Shown: one piece after another, positions 16,471-24,954 of the stretch | Numbering within the stretch: the first letter of the stretch is position 1 | Layout of the letters: each line of letters begins with the position of its first letter | Assembly (NCBI RefSeq): GCF_005768555.2 | Contig: NZ_VCHX02000070.1 | Location: 1 to 64,000, forward strand | Source: Streptomyces sporangiiformans | GTDB lineage: Bacteria; Actinomycetota; Actinomycetes; Streptomycetales; Streptomycetaceae | Reading direction: 5' to 3' | DNA length: 64,000 nt | Notes under the pieces: model-generated | Database searches by the model: none | What the model was told of the DNA's origin: nothing | The model's input: only the letters and a program-made list of their open reading frames with translations | Translations under genes and position numbers: made by a program

Positions 16471-18186
16471 ATGGCATCACGCACACACGACGCTGTGCCG
16501 AGCCCGGTCTGGGCACCGTCTTCCAGGAAGCCGCCGCTGTCCTCGCGGATCATGAGAGCGATTTGGCGCGGTCTCCCGGCCAAGCGTTACGACGTCGGCT
16601 GGGAGCCGGGACTGGTCGTGCCGGCCGCCGACGGCAGCCCGTTGATCACGGACCACTACTTCCCCCGGGCAGACGGCGATTTCCCCACCCTCCTGGTGCG
16701 CTCGCCGTACGGCAGGGGCCTGCCGTGGTCGCCCCAGTACGGCTTGCTCTTCGCCGAACAGGGCTTCCACGTGGTCCTGCAGAGCTGCCGCGGCACCGGC
16801 GGCTCAGGGGGTGAGTTCGATCCGTGGCGCAACGAGGCCGCCGACGGACAGGCCACGGTGTCCTGGCTGCGCGAGCAGCCCTGGTTCAACGGAACGCTGG
16901 GGACGATCGGCCCCAGTTACCTGGGATACGTGCAGTGGGCGCTTGCCCTGGACCCGCCGCCGGAGCTGAAGGCGATGGTGGTGCAGGTGGGTCTGCATGA
17001 CCCCTACGCCCTGTTCCATGCTGACGGTGCCCTCCGACTGGAGAACGCCCTCGTGGTCGGCGTAGGCATGGCGTACCAGCACCGGGGGATCGCACCCTTC
17101 GCGAGGGCGGTGATGCGCCTGCAGCGCCGACTGCGCGGCATCAGCACCGCGCGGCCGCTGCGCAAGGCGTACCTCTCCGCCTTCGGAGACGAAGTGCCCT
17201 GGCTGGACGACGTGATGACGCACCCGGACGCCGACGACCCCTACTGGAGCGGTGTGTCCCTGGCCGGGGCGGCCGAGCGGCTGAGCGTCCCCACCAGTCT
17301 GATCACCGGCTGGCACGACGCTCTGGTCGACCAGACCTTCGAGCAGTACGACCGACTGCGCCAGGCCGGATGCGACGCCGCCCTGCTCGTCGGCCCCTGG
17401 ACCCATACCTCCGCACTGCAGCAGGGCTGGCCCGAGGTTTTCGCCGAGAGTCTCGCCTGGCTGCGCGCGCACCTGTGTGCCGATCGCTCCGGACTGCGCC
17501 CCACCGGCGTGCGCGTGCACATCGGCGGCGAAAACGCATGGCGTGACCTCGACGACTGGCCGCGCTCCCCGGCCACCGGCTCATGGTTCCCCACCCCGGA
17601 CGGGCATCTCACCCGAGAGGCGCCCACGAACTCCGCCCCACTGACGTCCTTCCGTTATGACCCGGCCGACCCCACCCCGTCCCTCGGCGGCCCGCTGCTC
17701 TCCCGCACCGCCGGCCCCCGGGACAACAGCGCCCTGGAGGCCCGGGACGACGTCCTGACGTTCACCGGCCCCCCGCTGGCCGAACCCGTGGACATCCTCG
17801 GCCCGGTCTCGGCGCGGCTGAGTATCTCCACGGACACCGGATACGCCGACGTCTTCACCCGCCTGTGCGATGTGGATGAGCAAGGCCGCTCCACCAACGT
17901 CTGTGACGGGCTGGCTCAGCTGCGGACGGTGGGGCAGGCGCCCTCGGAGGTCACCGTGCCCATGAGTTCCACCACCTACCGCTTCCTGCCCGGGCACCGC
18001 ATTCGCTGGCAGGTCAGTGGAGGTGCCCATCCGCGCTACGCCCGCAATTCCGGCACCGGAGCGTCGCCGGTCGACGCCGTCGACCTCACACCGACACGCA
18101 TCAGCCTCCATGCGGACTCGGCATTGATGCTCCCCCACGGTTCCTCGAGTGCGGAGCCCTTCGGCGTTGGACACCCGGACGCGTAG
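16471..18186 (+). CDS. CocE/NonD-type hydrolase (X-Pro dipeptidyl-peptidase S15 family)
   Basis: A 571-residue alpha/beta-hydrolase of the CocE/NonD family, which cleaves esters, amides or acyl-peptides. The nucleophile is the Ser of GPSYLGY near residue 150. Asp lies in the WHDALVDQT stretch near 290 and His in GPWTHTS near 312. A C-terminal jelly-roll domain (about 370-560) is typical of the family. There is no signal peptide, so it probably acts in the cytoplasm. ATG at 16471 has GAGG five bases upstream. It is driven from a promoter that overlaps the TetR operator and ends 16 bp from the convergent PTH2-like gene. The likely role is use or detoxification of a compound that also releases the TetR protein. 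Confidence 0.82.
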   Translation: MASRTHDAVPSPVWAPSSRKPPLSSRIMRAIWRGLPAKRYDVGWEPGLVVPAADGSPLITDHYFPRADGDFPTLLVRSPYGRGLPWSPQYGLLFAEQGFHVVLQSCRGTGGSGGEFDPWRNEAADGQATVSWLREQPWFNGTLGTIGPSYLGYVQWALALDPPPELKAMVVQVGLHDPYALFHADGALRLENALVVGVGMAYQHRGIAPFARAVMRLQRRLRGISTARPLRKAYLSAFGDEVPWLDDVMTHPDADDPYWSGVSLAGAAERLSVPTSLITGWHDALVDQTFEQYDRLRQAGCDAALLVGPWTHTSALQQGWPEVFAESLAWLRAHLCADRSGLRPTGVRVHIGGENAWRDLDDWPRSPATGSWFPTPDGHLTREAPTNSAPLTSFRYDPADPTPSLGGPLLSRTAGPRDNSALEARDDVLTFTGPPLAEPVDILGPVSARLSISTDTGYADVFTRLCDVDEQGRSTNVCDGLAQLRTVGQAPSEVTVPMSSTTYRFLPGHRIRWQVSGGAHPRYARNSGTGASPVDAVDLTPTRISLHADSALMLPHGSSSAEPFGVGHPDA

Positions 18187-18202
18187 GCGGCGCCCGCCGC
18201 GG

Positions 18203-18985
18203 TCACGCGCCCCGCAGCGCCGGATGGTCGGCGACCACCGTGCAGGAGCCCGGTGCGATCTCCGTGAAGCCCGCGTCGCGTACCAACGGCAGGCCGCTCG
18301 TGGTGAGTTGGGACCAGTGGGTGGGGTTCGGGGTGCGGACGGCGAGGGGGAAGCCGGCGTCGCGCCAGGCCGCTCGGGCCTCGTCCGGGAGTTCCCACCA
18401 CGCCAGTTGGGCGCCGTGGCCTGCCTGGGCCATGGCCTTGCCGGCCGACATGTCGACATCGGGGCTCAGCCACAGCACGGGGGCCGTGGTGTCGGCGTCC
18501 GCCGGTGGTTCCGGGTCGTCGAGGTCCGTGCCGGAGACCTGGAGGCGGGCCAGGTCCTTCGGCCAGCCGTTCAGGGGGACGGGAGGAAAGACACGTACCT
18601 CCGCGGACTTCCCCGTCACCGTGATGCCGGGCAACGCCTCGGCCCGCCGCCACTCGGCGCCGCGCGCCCGCCGCACCACCTTGCGGATCCGGGCGTCCTG
18701 CCAGTCCCGCACGGCCTGCGCCCAGTCGCCGTCCCCGAGCGACCGCTCGTCGCTGAGCATCACCAGAACCGCACGGGCCGCGGTTTCGAGAGCGTCCGTG
18801 CGGGCCGGCGGCTCGTTCCGCTCGATGCGGACCACGAGCGGCAGCACGAACTGCGGTGCCTCGTCGCGGGTGGTCGCCTCGTGGCGAAAGGGGCTGTCCT
18901 CAGTGCGGGGCCCGCCGCCATGGGGGTCCCCCCTGTTCGAGCGAAGCCGAGAACTTGGGGGAGTGGTCGTCTCGTCGCTGCTCAC
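18203..18985 (-). CDS. Peptidyl-tRNA hydrolase PTH2-like protein
   Basis: About 260 residues. The C-terminal third shows the PTH2 pattern: LWLSPDVDMSAGKAMAQAGHGAQLAWW, where MSAGKAMAQAGHGA matches the [MV]S.GK.AAQ..HA signature, followed by the family-type ending with GFTEIAPGSCTVVA. The N-terminal half is actinobacterial and less conserved. The N terminus is uncertain: GTG at 18985 is used here, with GGAGG only two bases before it. Residues about 15-30 are encoded by a dispersed repeat (18921-18962), so the true start may lie further in. Peptidyl-tRNA hydrolase activity is inferred from fold only. Confidence 0.65.
   Translation of the reverse strand: MSSDETTTPPSSRLRSNRGDPHGGGPRTEDSPFRHEATTRDEAPQFVLPLVVRIERNEPPARTDALETAARAVLVMLSDERSLGDGDWAQAVRDWQDARIRKVVRRARGAEWRRAEALPGITVTGKSAEVRVFPPVPLNGWPKDLARLQVSGTDLDDPEPPADADTTAPVLWLSPDVDMSAGKAMAQAGHGAQLAWWELPDEARAAWRDAGFPLAVRTPNPTHWSQLTTSGLPLVRDAGFTEIAPGSCTVVADHPALRGA
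18921..18962. repeat. Dispersed 42-bp repeat, copy 1 (inside a coding frame)
   Basis: Forty of 42 bases match 34901-34942. The unit starts TGGGGGTCCCCCC, with a hairpin-forming start and end, and contains GAGCGAAGCCGAGA. Here it lies in the N-terminal codons of the PTH2-like gene. Repeats of this kind are widespread between Streptomyces genes. Confidence 0.8.
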
Positions 18986-19109
18986 GCCCTCCAGTCTGCC
19001 AGGCGGAAGATCGGTTCCGCCGCGCGCGGCCGAACGCACGCGCGAGCCTGTCCCGGGCCGCGCCCGCCGGGCCGCCGCGACCTGCGCGCTCACCACGCGC
19101 CGGACCTGA

Positions 19110-19295
19110 TCACCCCGAGCAAGCGGTGCGCTCCGCCTCCCGCCACTCGCAGACGGGGCAGAGCGTGATCCCCTTGTACGACTCCGGGTACTCGGTGGGC
19201 TCGCGGCACAGGACGCACTCGGCGAAGGGCGGGCCGCCGTCGGGCGATGGCTCCGGCGCCCCGGTGGCGCGGCGATCGCTCATCTCCTCGCTCAT
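19110..19295 (-). CDS. Small zinc-ribbon-like protein
   Basis: A 61-residue protein with two CxxC pairs, CVLCREPTEY and LCPVCEW, about 16 residues apart, which would bind one zinc ion in a ribbon. The N-terminal 25 residues are Pro/Gly/Glu-rich and disordered. ATG at 19295 or, five codons later, the ATG of MSDRRATG could be the start. It follows the PhoX-like gene on the same strand, about 100 bp away. The function is unknown; such proteins often bind nucleic acid or a partner protein. Confidence 0.65.
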   Translation of the reverse strand: MSEEMSDRRATGAPEPSPDGGPPFAECVLCREPTEYPESYKGITLCPVCEWREAERTACSG

Positions 19296-19398
19296 GACTC
19301 CAGCGTAGGCCGGTGGGCCGGCAGGCCGGGCGGCGACGGACGTGGACCTGCCCAGGCCGATCGGTCCGGCCTGGGCACTGGTGTCCTTGATCGCGGTG

Positions 19399-20772
19399 CT
19401 ACCTGTGCCAGGGGCCCGTCACCGCGAACGTGGTGCCGGGCGTGTAGCAGTTCACGTACATCGTCCTGCCGTCGGGGGAGAAGGTGACGCCCGCGAATTC
19501 GCCCCACTCCGGCTTTTCGGGAGTGCCGATGTTCTGCCGGTTGCGCGCCATCGCGTACACCTCGCCGCGCCGTGTCACGCCGTAGACGTGCTGCGCGCCC
19601 TCGCCGTCCTCGCAGACCATCAGGCCCCCGGTGGGCGCGAGGCAGATGTTGTCCGGCTCCTCGCCGGGCAGCTGTACGTCGGTGTCGGGGCCGAAGACGA
19701 TCACCAGGGTCAGTCGGCGCGCACCCGGGTCGTAGCGCCAGATCTGGCCGAAGTGGTCAGCCGCCGACCCCTCGGCGCTGCGGGCGAAGGACGAGACGAA
19801 GTACACGCTCTTCCCGCCCCAGTAGCAGCCCTCCAGCTTCTGGGCGTGGGTGATGCCCTTGGGGCCGAAGTCCTGCAGACGGATGGGGGTTTGGGCCGCG
19901 AGCGGGTCCGGTACGTCCACCCACTCGATACCGTCGAAGGTGGCGCCCGTCTCCTGGATCGTGGAGAGGTCCGGTACGCCCGGCACGCGCATCGCCTGGA
20001 GCCGCCCACCCGCACGGAGCGAACCGCGGCCGCCCTCGGGCTTCTTGGGCAGGAAACGGTAGAACAGGCCGAAGGGCTTCTGGAAGGCGTCCTCGGTTTC
20101 ATAGACGATGCCGCGCCGCGGATCGACGGCGATCGCCTCGTGCTGGAAGCGGCCCATCGCGGTCAGCGGTACGGCCCCGGTGCGGTGCGGGTCGGCCGGA
20201 TCGACCTCGAAGATGAAGCCGTGGTCCTTGGTGTAGCCGTTCGTCCCGGCCTTGTCCTCGGTCTCCTCGCAGGTCAGCCAGGTGCCCCAAGGGGTGGGCC
20301 CGCCCGCGCAGTTGACGGCCGTCCCGGCGATCGCGACGCGTTCTGCGAGTACCTTCCCGCGCTCGTCGAGCGTCAGCGTCGTACAGCCGCCCTTGCCCAT
20401 CGGGTCATAGGTGAGCCCCTCGACCGTCGGGACCTGGAGCTTCGCGGTGGCACGGTTCTCGTGGTTGCGAACGAGGTGGACCCGGCGGTGTCTGCCGACA
20501 GAAGCCCCGGCAAAGGCGGCCATGCCGTCGTGGTTGCTGGGCACCGGGCCCTCACCGGAGCGGAGCTCGTCGCCCTCACGCGACAGCACCCGGTAGCGGA
20601 AACCTTCCGGCAGGTCGAGCAGGCCGTCCGGGTCGGGAACGAGAGGGCCGTATCCGGAGTGGCCCAGCGCCGCTGCCGTGCCGGCGAAGAGTTCGGACAG
20701 GGCCCCGGAGAACGCGATGCCCGCTCCCAGGGCACCGGAACGGGCGAGCAGTTGCCGTCGTGTGGCGGACAT
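19399..20772 (-). CDS. PhoX-like (DUF839) secreted phosphatase-family protein
   Basis: A 457-residue exported protein of the PhoX/DUF839 family. A Tat-type leader (SATRRQLLARSGALGAG) covers the first 35 residues. The body is a beta-propeller with family landmarks: SNHDGMAAF, LVRNHENR (near 100), TPWGTWLTCEETED (about 160-173), GRFQHEAIAVDP, VYETEDAF, GGKSVYFVSSFARS and EEPDNICLAPTGGLMVCED. PhoX enzymes are calcium- and iron-dependent alkaline phosphatases; the E and N ligands in these motifs are present, but phosphatase activity is not proven for every DUF839 member. No PHO box was clear upstream. It lies between the SPFH gene and the small zinc protein gene. Confidence 0.8.
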   Translation of the reverse strand: MSATRRQLLARSGALGAGIAFSGALSELFAGTAAALGHSGYGPLVPDPDGLLDLPEGFRYRVLSREGDELRSGEGPVPSNHDGMAAFAGASVGRHRRVHLVRNHENRATAKLQVPTVEGLTYDPMGKGGCTTLTLDERGKVLAERVAIAGTAVNCAGGPTPWGTWLTCEETEDKAGTNGYTKDHGFIFEVDPADPHRTGAVPLTAMGRFQHEAIAVDPRRGIVYETEDAFQKPFGLFYRFLPKKPEGGRGSLRAGGRLQAMRVPGVPDLSTIQETGATFDGIEWVDVPDPLAAQTPIRLQDFGPKGITHAQKLEGCYWGGKSVYFVSSFARSAEGSAADHFGQIWRYDPGARRLTLVIVFGPDTDVQLPGEEPDNICLAPTGGLMVCEDGEGAQHVYGVTRRGEVYAMARNRQNIGTPEKPEWGEFAGVTFSPDGRTMYVNCYTPGTTFAVTGPWHR

Positions 20773-20865
20773 GGAGCAGCCTTCCTGTTGGCGGACAGGA
20801 TGTTGACCCGCCTGTGTGTATCACGCGGCCAGGACGGCGTGAACCACGCGCGTAGCGTGGCGCTC

Positions 20866-21882
20866 TCACTGATCGTCGGATGACGTGGACCGTGGGGGAG
20901 TCAAGGGGCTGACCTGATCCTCCATGACAGGTTCTTCGACGATCGGTTCTTCGATGACCGGTTCCTCCACGATCGGTTGCTCCACGGCAGGTTCCTCGAG
21001 AACCGATTCCTCCAGGACTGATTCCGCCAGGACTGATTCCGCCAGGGCCGATCCATCCGCGCCGGCCCGCTGTTCCGCGTCGGCCCGCTGCTCCGCGTCC
21101 CGCGGCTTGTCGGTCTCCAGCCCCTGGTGCGCCCGTTCCAGGAACCGCAGCAGCTCCACCGGGAAGGGCAGTACGAGCGTCGAGTTCTTCTCGGCGGCGA
21201 CGGCCACCACCGTCTGCAGAAGGCGGAGTTGGAGCGCGGCGGGCTGGTCGGACATCACTCCGGCGGCCTGCGCCAGCTTCTTCGACGCCTGGAGCTCGGC
21301 GTCGGCGTTGATGATCCGGGCACGGCGCTCACGGTCGGCCTCGGCCTGCCGGGCCATCGACCGCTTCATCGTCTCCGGCAGCGACACGTCCTTGATCTCG
21401 ACCCGGTCGACCTGCACGCCCCAGCCCACCGCCGGACTGTCGATCATCAGCTCCAGGCCCTGGTTGAGCTTCTCGCGGTTCGACAGAAGGTCGTCGAGGT
21501 CGCTCTTGCCGATGATCGAGCGCAGCGAGGTCTGCGCCATCTGCGAGACCGCGAAGCGGTAGTCCTCGACCCGGATGACCGCGTTGGCCGCGTCGACCAC
21601 CTTGAAATAGACCACCGCGTCGACACGCACCGTGACGTTGTCCCGGGTGATGCCCTCCTGGGCGGGCACAGGCATCGTCACGATCTGCATGTTCACCTTG
21701 CGCAGCCGGTCGACGGCGGGGATGACCATCGTGAAACCGGGCGGACGCGGCTCTCCGAGCAGACGCCCGAGGCGCAGGACCACACCCCGTTCGTACTGCT
21801 TGACGATCCGGGCCGCCGCCGCGACGTAGACCAGCCCGGCAATACCGACCGTCACGCCCGCGGCCACCAGCTCCTCAACCAT
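20866..21882 (-). CDS. SPFH/Band 7 (stomatin-like) membrane protein with acidic repeat tail
   Basis: A 338-residue member of the SPFH/stomatin family. A membrane segment (residues 4-25) is followed by the Band 7 domain (about 28-190; QYERGVVLRLGRL, GFTMVIPAVDRLRKV, ITRDNVTVRVDAVVYFKV) and a coiled-coil (190-215, QAEADRERRARIINADAEL). These proteins form membrane cages or scaffolds for proteases and lipid domains. The tail (about 275-318) is unusual: eight five-residue repeats such as ESVLE and EEPIV, very acidic, encoded by 15-bp repeats. No NfeD partner gene is next to it. The promoter region 21883-21965 is AT-rich. Confidence 0.87.
   Translation of the reverse strand: MVEELVAAGVTVGIAGLVYVAAAARIVKQYERGVVLRLGRLLGEPRPPGFTMVIPAVDRLRKVNMQIVTMPVPAQEGITRDNVTVRVDAVVYFKVVDAANAVIRVEDYRFAVSQMAQTSLRSIIGKSDLDDLLSNREKLNQGLELMIDSPAVGWGVQVDRVEIKDVSLPETMKRSMARQAEADRERRARIINADAELQASKKLAQAAGVMSDQPAALQLRLLQTVVAVAAEKNSTLVLPFPVELLRFLERAHQGLETDKPRDAEQRADAEQRAGADGSALAESVLAESVLEESVLEEPAVEQPIVEEPVIEEPIVEEPVMEDQVSPLTPPRSTSSDDQ
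20929..21048 (-). repeat. 15-bp tandem repeat in the SPFH gene
   Basis: Eight diverged copies of a 15-bp unit (for example CGGTTCTTCGATGAC on the + strand) encode the acidic pentapeptide repeat of the SPFH tail. Two neighbouring copies at 21019-21048 are nearly identical, suggesting recent slippage. Confidence 0.75.
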
Positions 21883-21967
21883 GATGACGACCCCCTGCCC
21901 TTCGCGCTGCCAGAGCTGTCGTTCGAGTCGCCGAAATGTCCGACTGTGAACTTGTTATCACAATATG

Positions 21968-22002
21968 CCTGGCCCGGGGCTCCGGTCGAGCCTCGGGCCA
22001 GG
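21968..22002 (-). terminator. Second hairpin downstream of the SulP gene
   Basis: CCTGGCCCG at 21968-21976 pairs with 21994-22002, and further pairs inside extend the stem to about 15 with one G-U. It lies between the SulP stop and the SPFH gene and would back up the hairpin at 22045-22085. Confidence 0.55.
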
Positions 22003-22044
22003 TGTGGGGGCGGGTGCCGCGGCGGATATCGGGCGTGCCCGCCA

Positions 22045-22085
22045 GGGACTCAGGGCGGGCTCGCCAGGAGATCGCCCTGAGTCCC
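22045..22085 (-). terminator. Perfect 13-bp hairpin after the SulP gene
   Basis: GGGACTCAGGGCG at 22045-22057 is exactly complementary to 22073-22085 with a 15-base loop. It begins seven bases beyond the SulP stop codon, so it is a likely intrinsic terminator of the carbonic anhydrase-SulP operon. Confidence 0.75.
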
Positions 22086-22092
22086 GGGGTGA

Positions 22093-23604
22093 CTACGGCG
22101 TGGTGACCTTCACCGGCTCGGTCGCGCTGTGCCGCTCGGCCCAGTTCTCCAGGGCGGTACGGCAGGCGTGGTCCAGGTGGTGCAGGCCGGACATGTCAAG
22201 CTCCACCGGCCGGTCCTGGGGCAGCGACTCCAGGTTGTCGAGGATCTTCGGCAGCCGCAGGAAGGTGGCGTTGCCGGACAGGTACGCCTGCACCGGCCCC
22301 GCTCCCTTGTCGATGACCTCCAGCTTGATGTGCGAGGCCTCCCAGGCCGTCTTGGCGATCGCCAGGCCGAGCCCGATCAGGACGCCCTCGAACATGTTCA
22401 CCGCGACGATCGACACGGCCGTGACGACCAGGATCAGCGCCTCGCCCCGGTGCTCGCGCCACATCGCCGCGATCTCCCGCAGCGGGATGAGCTTCCAGCC
22501 CGCGTGGACCAGGATGCCCGCGAGCGCCGGCAGCGGAATGTAGGCGAGCGCGGCCGGCAGCAGGACCGCGAACAGCAGCAGCCATGCGCCGTGCATCACC
22601 CGGGACGCCTTGGTCCGCGCCCCCGCCTGGACGTTCGCCGAGCTGCGCACGATCACGGCGGTCATCGGCAGGGCGCCGAGCATGCCGCAGACGGTGTTGC
22701 CCGCGCCCTGGGCCATCAGTTCCTTGTCGTACTCGGTCCGCGGCCCGTCGTGCAGCCGGTCCACGGCGGCGGCGCTGAACAGCGACTCCGCCGAGGCGAT
22801 CAGGACGAAGGCCGCGACCGTGCCGAGCACCGCCACATTCCCCAGTTCACCGAAGGCGTCCATCCCCGGCGGCTGGAGCGAGCCGAGGAGACCCTGTACC
22901 TCGACGGTCGCCACCGGCAGTGCGAACACCAGCGTCACGAGCGTGGCGAGCGCGACCGCGGCGAGCGGCCCCGGCACCGTACGCACCCGCTTCGGCAGGC
23001 GCCTCCACAGTACGAGGACGGCGATGGTGCCGGCCCCGAGGCCGAGCGAGGCCAGCGCCTCGGCGGATCCGGCGGCGTCGGCGAGCATCGCCGGCAGTCC
23101 GCCCAGCTTGGCCAGGCCCGAGGCGGGTGCCTCCATGCCCGCCACCGAGTAGAGCTGTCCCGCGATCAGGACGAGCCCGATGCCGGCCAGCATGCCCTCG
23201 ACGACGGCCACCGAGATGGCCCGGAAGTATCGCCCCAACTTCAGGGCGCCCATGAGAACTTGGATCAGACCGGTGGCCAGCACGAGGACACCGAGCACGG
23301 GCAGTCCGAACTCGCGTACGGCCTCGAAGACCAGCACGGTCAGGCCCGCGGCCGGACCCGAGACCTGCAGGCTGCTGCCGGGCAGGAATCCGGTGACCAG
23401 TCCGCCCACGATGCCGGTGACCAGGCCGAGTTCGGCCGGTACGCCGGAGGCGACCGCCACGCCCACGCACAGCGGCAGGGCGACGAGGAAGACGACGAGC
23501 GAGGCGGCGAAGTCCTGCCGCAGGTGAGGGAACTTCATCCGGTTCTCTGAGAGGTTCGAGCTGGTCTTCGAGCTGTTCACGGAATCACTCATCGGGGCGC
23601 TCAC
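22093..23604 (-). CDS. SulP-family anion transporter, probable bicarbonate uptake
   Basis: A 503-residue SLC26/SulP transporter. The membrane domain (about residues 30-410) has 10-12 helices with family motifs FLVALPLCVGVAVASG, a GSSLQVSGPAAG stretch (about 78-90) and IASAESLFSAAAVDRL near 280. A C-terminal STAS domain (about 425-495) contains LDMSGLHHLDHACRTAL. The SulP family moves sulfate, bicarbonate and other anions. Its start overlaps the stop of a beta-carbonic anhydrase gene by four bases, which points to bicarbonate, as in BicA-type systems. The pair would supply bicarbonate for carboxylases. Transport of sulfate cannot be excluded from sequence. Confidence 0.88.
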   Translation of the reverse strand: MSAPMSDSVNSSKTSSNLSENRMKFPHLRQDFAASLVVFLVALPLCVGVAVASGVPAELGLVTGIVGGLVTGFLPGSSLQVSGPAAGLTVLVFEAVREFGLPVLGVLVLATGLIQVLMGALKLGRYFRAISVAVVEGMLAGIGLVLIAGQLYSVAGMEAPASGLAKLGGLPAMLADAAGSAEALASLGLGAGTIAVLVLWRRLPKRVRTVPGPLAAVALATLVTLVFALPVATVEVQGLLGSLQPPGMDAFGELGNVAVLGTVAAFVLIASAESLFSAAAVDRLHDGPRTEYDKELMAQGAGNTVCGMLGALPMTAVIVRSSANVQAGARTKASRVMHGAWLLLFAVLLPAALAYIPLPALAGILVHAGWKLIPLREIAAMWREHRGEALILVVTAVSIVAVNMFEGVLIGLGLAIAKTAWEASHIKLEVIDKGAGPVQAYLSGNATFLRLPKILDNLESLPQDRPVELDMSGLHHLDHACRTALENWAERHSATEPVKVTTP

Positions 23605-24191
23605 AGCGTCGTGAAAGCGTCGGAGTGCACGTCATGGGCCAGTACGGATCCGGTGTGGATCTCGTAGAACCAGCCGTGCAGGCGGAGTTGACCGTCTGCC
23701 AGGCGCTGGGCCACGCACGGGTAAGAGCGGAGCCGCAGCAACTGGGTCAGTACGTGGGCCTGAACGGCGTCGGTGACGGTCGGGTCCTCAACCGTGCCTT
23801 CCGGACGGGGCGTCGCGTGCGCGAGCCAGTCGCGCACGGCGGGCACGGCGGTCAGGTCCTCGTCGCGCACCAGCGCGCCGACGGCGCCGCAGTGGGAGTG
23901 GCCGCAGACGACCACGTCGCTGACGCCGAGAACCTCCACCGCGTACTCGATGGTGGCCGCCTCGCTCGTGGGCTGCCCGGAGGCGTACGGGGGGACGATG
24001 TTGCCCGCGGTGCGCAGTTCGAAGAGTTCACCGGGCCGGGCTCCGGTGAACAGGGCCGGGACGACCCGGGAGTCGGAGCAGGTGATGAACAGGGCCTGCG
24101 GGGACTGGCCTTCGGCGAGGCGGGCGAACTCCTCGGGGCGCGCAGCGGACTGCTTGCCGAAGGAGCGTGCGTGATCGATGAGGGGCTGCAT
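23601..24191 (-). CDS. Beta-carbonic anhydrase
   Basis: A 196-residue beta-class carbonic anhydrase interconverting carbon dioxide and bicarbonate in the cytoplasm. The zinc ligands are Cys38 in ITCSDSRV, His98 and Cys101 in VVCGHSHCGAVG; Asp40 and Arg42 form the catalytic dyad. The length is normal. The ATG at 24191 follows AGGAGGAACTGACAC. Its stop overlaps the start of the SulP transporter gene, so the two proteins are translationally coupled and probably work together on bicarbonate supply. The 149-bp region upstream contains the promoter and a short G/C dyad near 24209-24225. Confidence 0.93.
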   Translation of the reverse strand: MQPLIDHARSFGKQSAARPEEFARLAEGQSPQALFITCSDSRVVPALFTGARPGELFELRTAGNIVPPYASGQPTSEAATIEYAVEVLGVSDVVVCGHSHCGAVGALVRDEDLTAVPAVRDWLAHATPRPEGTVEDPTVTDAVQAHVLTQLLRLRSYPCVAQRLADGQLRLHGWFYEIHTGSVLAHDVHSDAFTTL

Positions 24192-24340
24192 GTGTCAGTT
24201 CCTCCTGGCGCGCCTTGTTGGCGCGTCGGTGTACAAAACGGAGCGCATGCGGGCACGCCGACAGGACCCCCACGTCGACGCGCTCGGCGGACGTGGCGTG
24301 GTGAGGGTAGGTCGTGGTCGGCTGGGGCCCGACGGTCACA

Positions 24341-24766
24341 TCAGCAGCGGAAGACCTGAAGTGCCGCTGCGGAATGGGCGGCTGATGATCTGGTCGTGCG
24401 GAGAGACGCGGCGCCCACCGTGTGTGAAGTGCCCCCGTCGGTGATCGTGGGATCCCGGGTCAGCAGGGGGCGCGTGGGCGTCTGGGGTGTGGAGTCCGCG
24501 GAGCGCTGCCGGTCGCGGACCCTGAAGGGCGGCGTCTTGCCGTCGAGATGCTTGTTCGTACCGCAGCTGACCGATTCGGTGTCGACCGAGCTCTTGGTGC
24601 TCTCGGCGGCACGGGCCTGGGTCTCAGATGCGGTGCGGTCCTCGGACGAGATGACGTGGGTGGGGTGTGCGGACGCGAAGGAAACGGTGGGAGCGAACAG
24701 TTGCAGGGCCAGTAGGACGGCGGCGAGAAGGACGCCCTGCGTCCGGGCCGTCGTGCCTCGTAACAT
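24341..24766 (-). CDS. Small secreted protein of unknown function
   Basis: A 141-residue protein with a clear signal peptide (residues 1-33, hydrophobic LLAAVLLALQLFAP, cleavage after SFASA). The mature part is Ser/Thr/Arg-rich, has cysteines near residue 68 and at the C-terminal end, and resembles no family I know. ATG at 24766 has GAGAGGGGGC seven bases upstream. A 10-11-bp phased array of CTGAAG lies about 100 bp upstream of the start, suggesting control by a response regulator. It is followed by the carbonic anhydrase gene in the same direction. Confidence 0.6.
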   Translation of the reverse strand: MLRGTTARTQGVLLAAVLLALQLFAPTVSFASAHPTHVISSEDRTASETQARAAESTKSSVDTESVSCGTNKHLDGKTPPFRVRDRQRSADSTPQTPTRPLLTRDPTITDGGTSHTVGAASLRTTRSSAAHSAAALQVFRC

Positions 24767-24860
24767 GTGCCCCCTCTCGGTCGCATCCCATCAGTACTTC
24801 TCTCGTCAACACCTAGGTTAACCCGGGAAGTTGTTTGCAGGGTTAACTTAACGTTTCACC

Positions 24861-24897
24861 CTGAAGAGAACCTGAAGCAGGCTGAAGGAAGCTGAAG
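24861..24897 (-). promoter_or_regulatory. Helically phased CTGAAG direct repeats
   Basis: CTGAAG occurs at 24861, 24872, 24882 and 24892, that is, with 11-, 10- and 10-bp spacing, next to an AT-rich segment (GGTTAACTTAACG at 24841-24853). The array lies upstream of the small secreted protein gene (start 24766). Direct repeats at one helical turn are typical of OmpR/PhoP-type binding sites. Confidence 0.5.
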
Positions 24898-24954
24898 CGG
24901 GGCCCGGGGGCCCCGAAGCGGAGGGCGTGCGGTTGGTCCGGGCGATCCGGGAGA

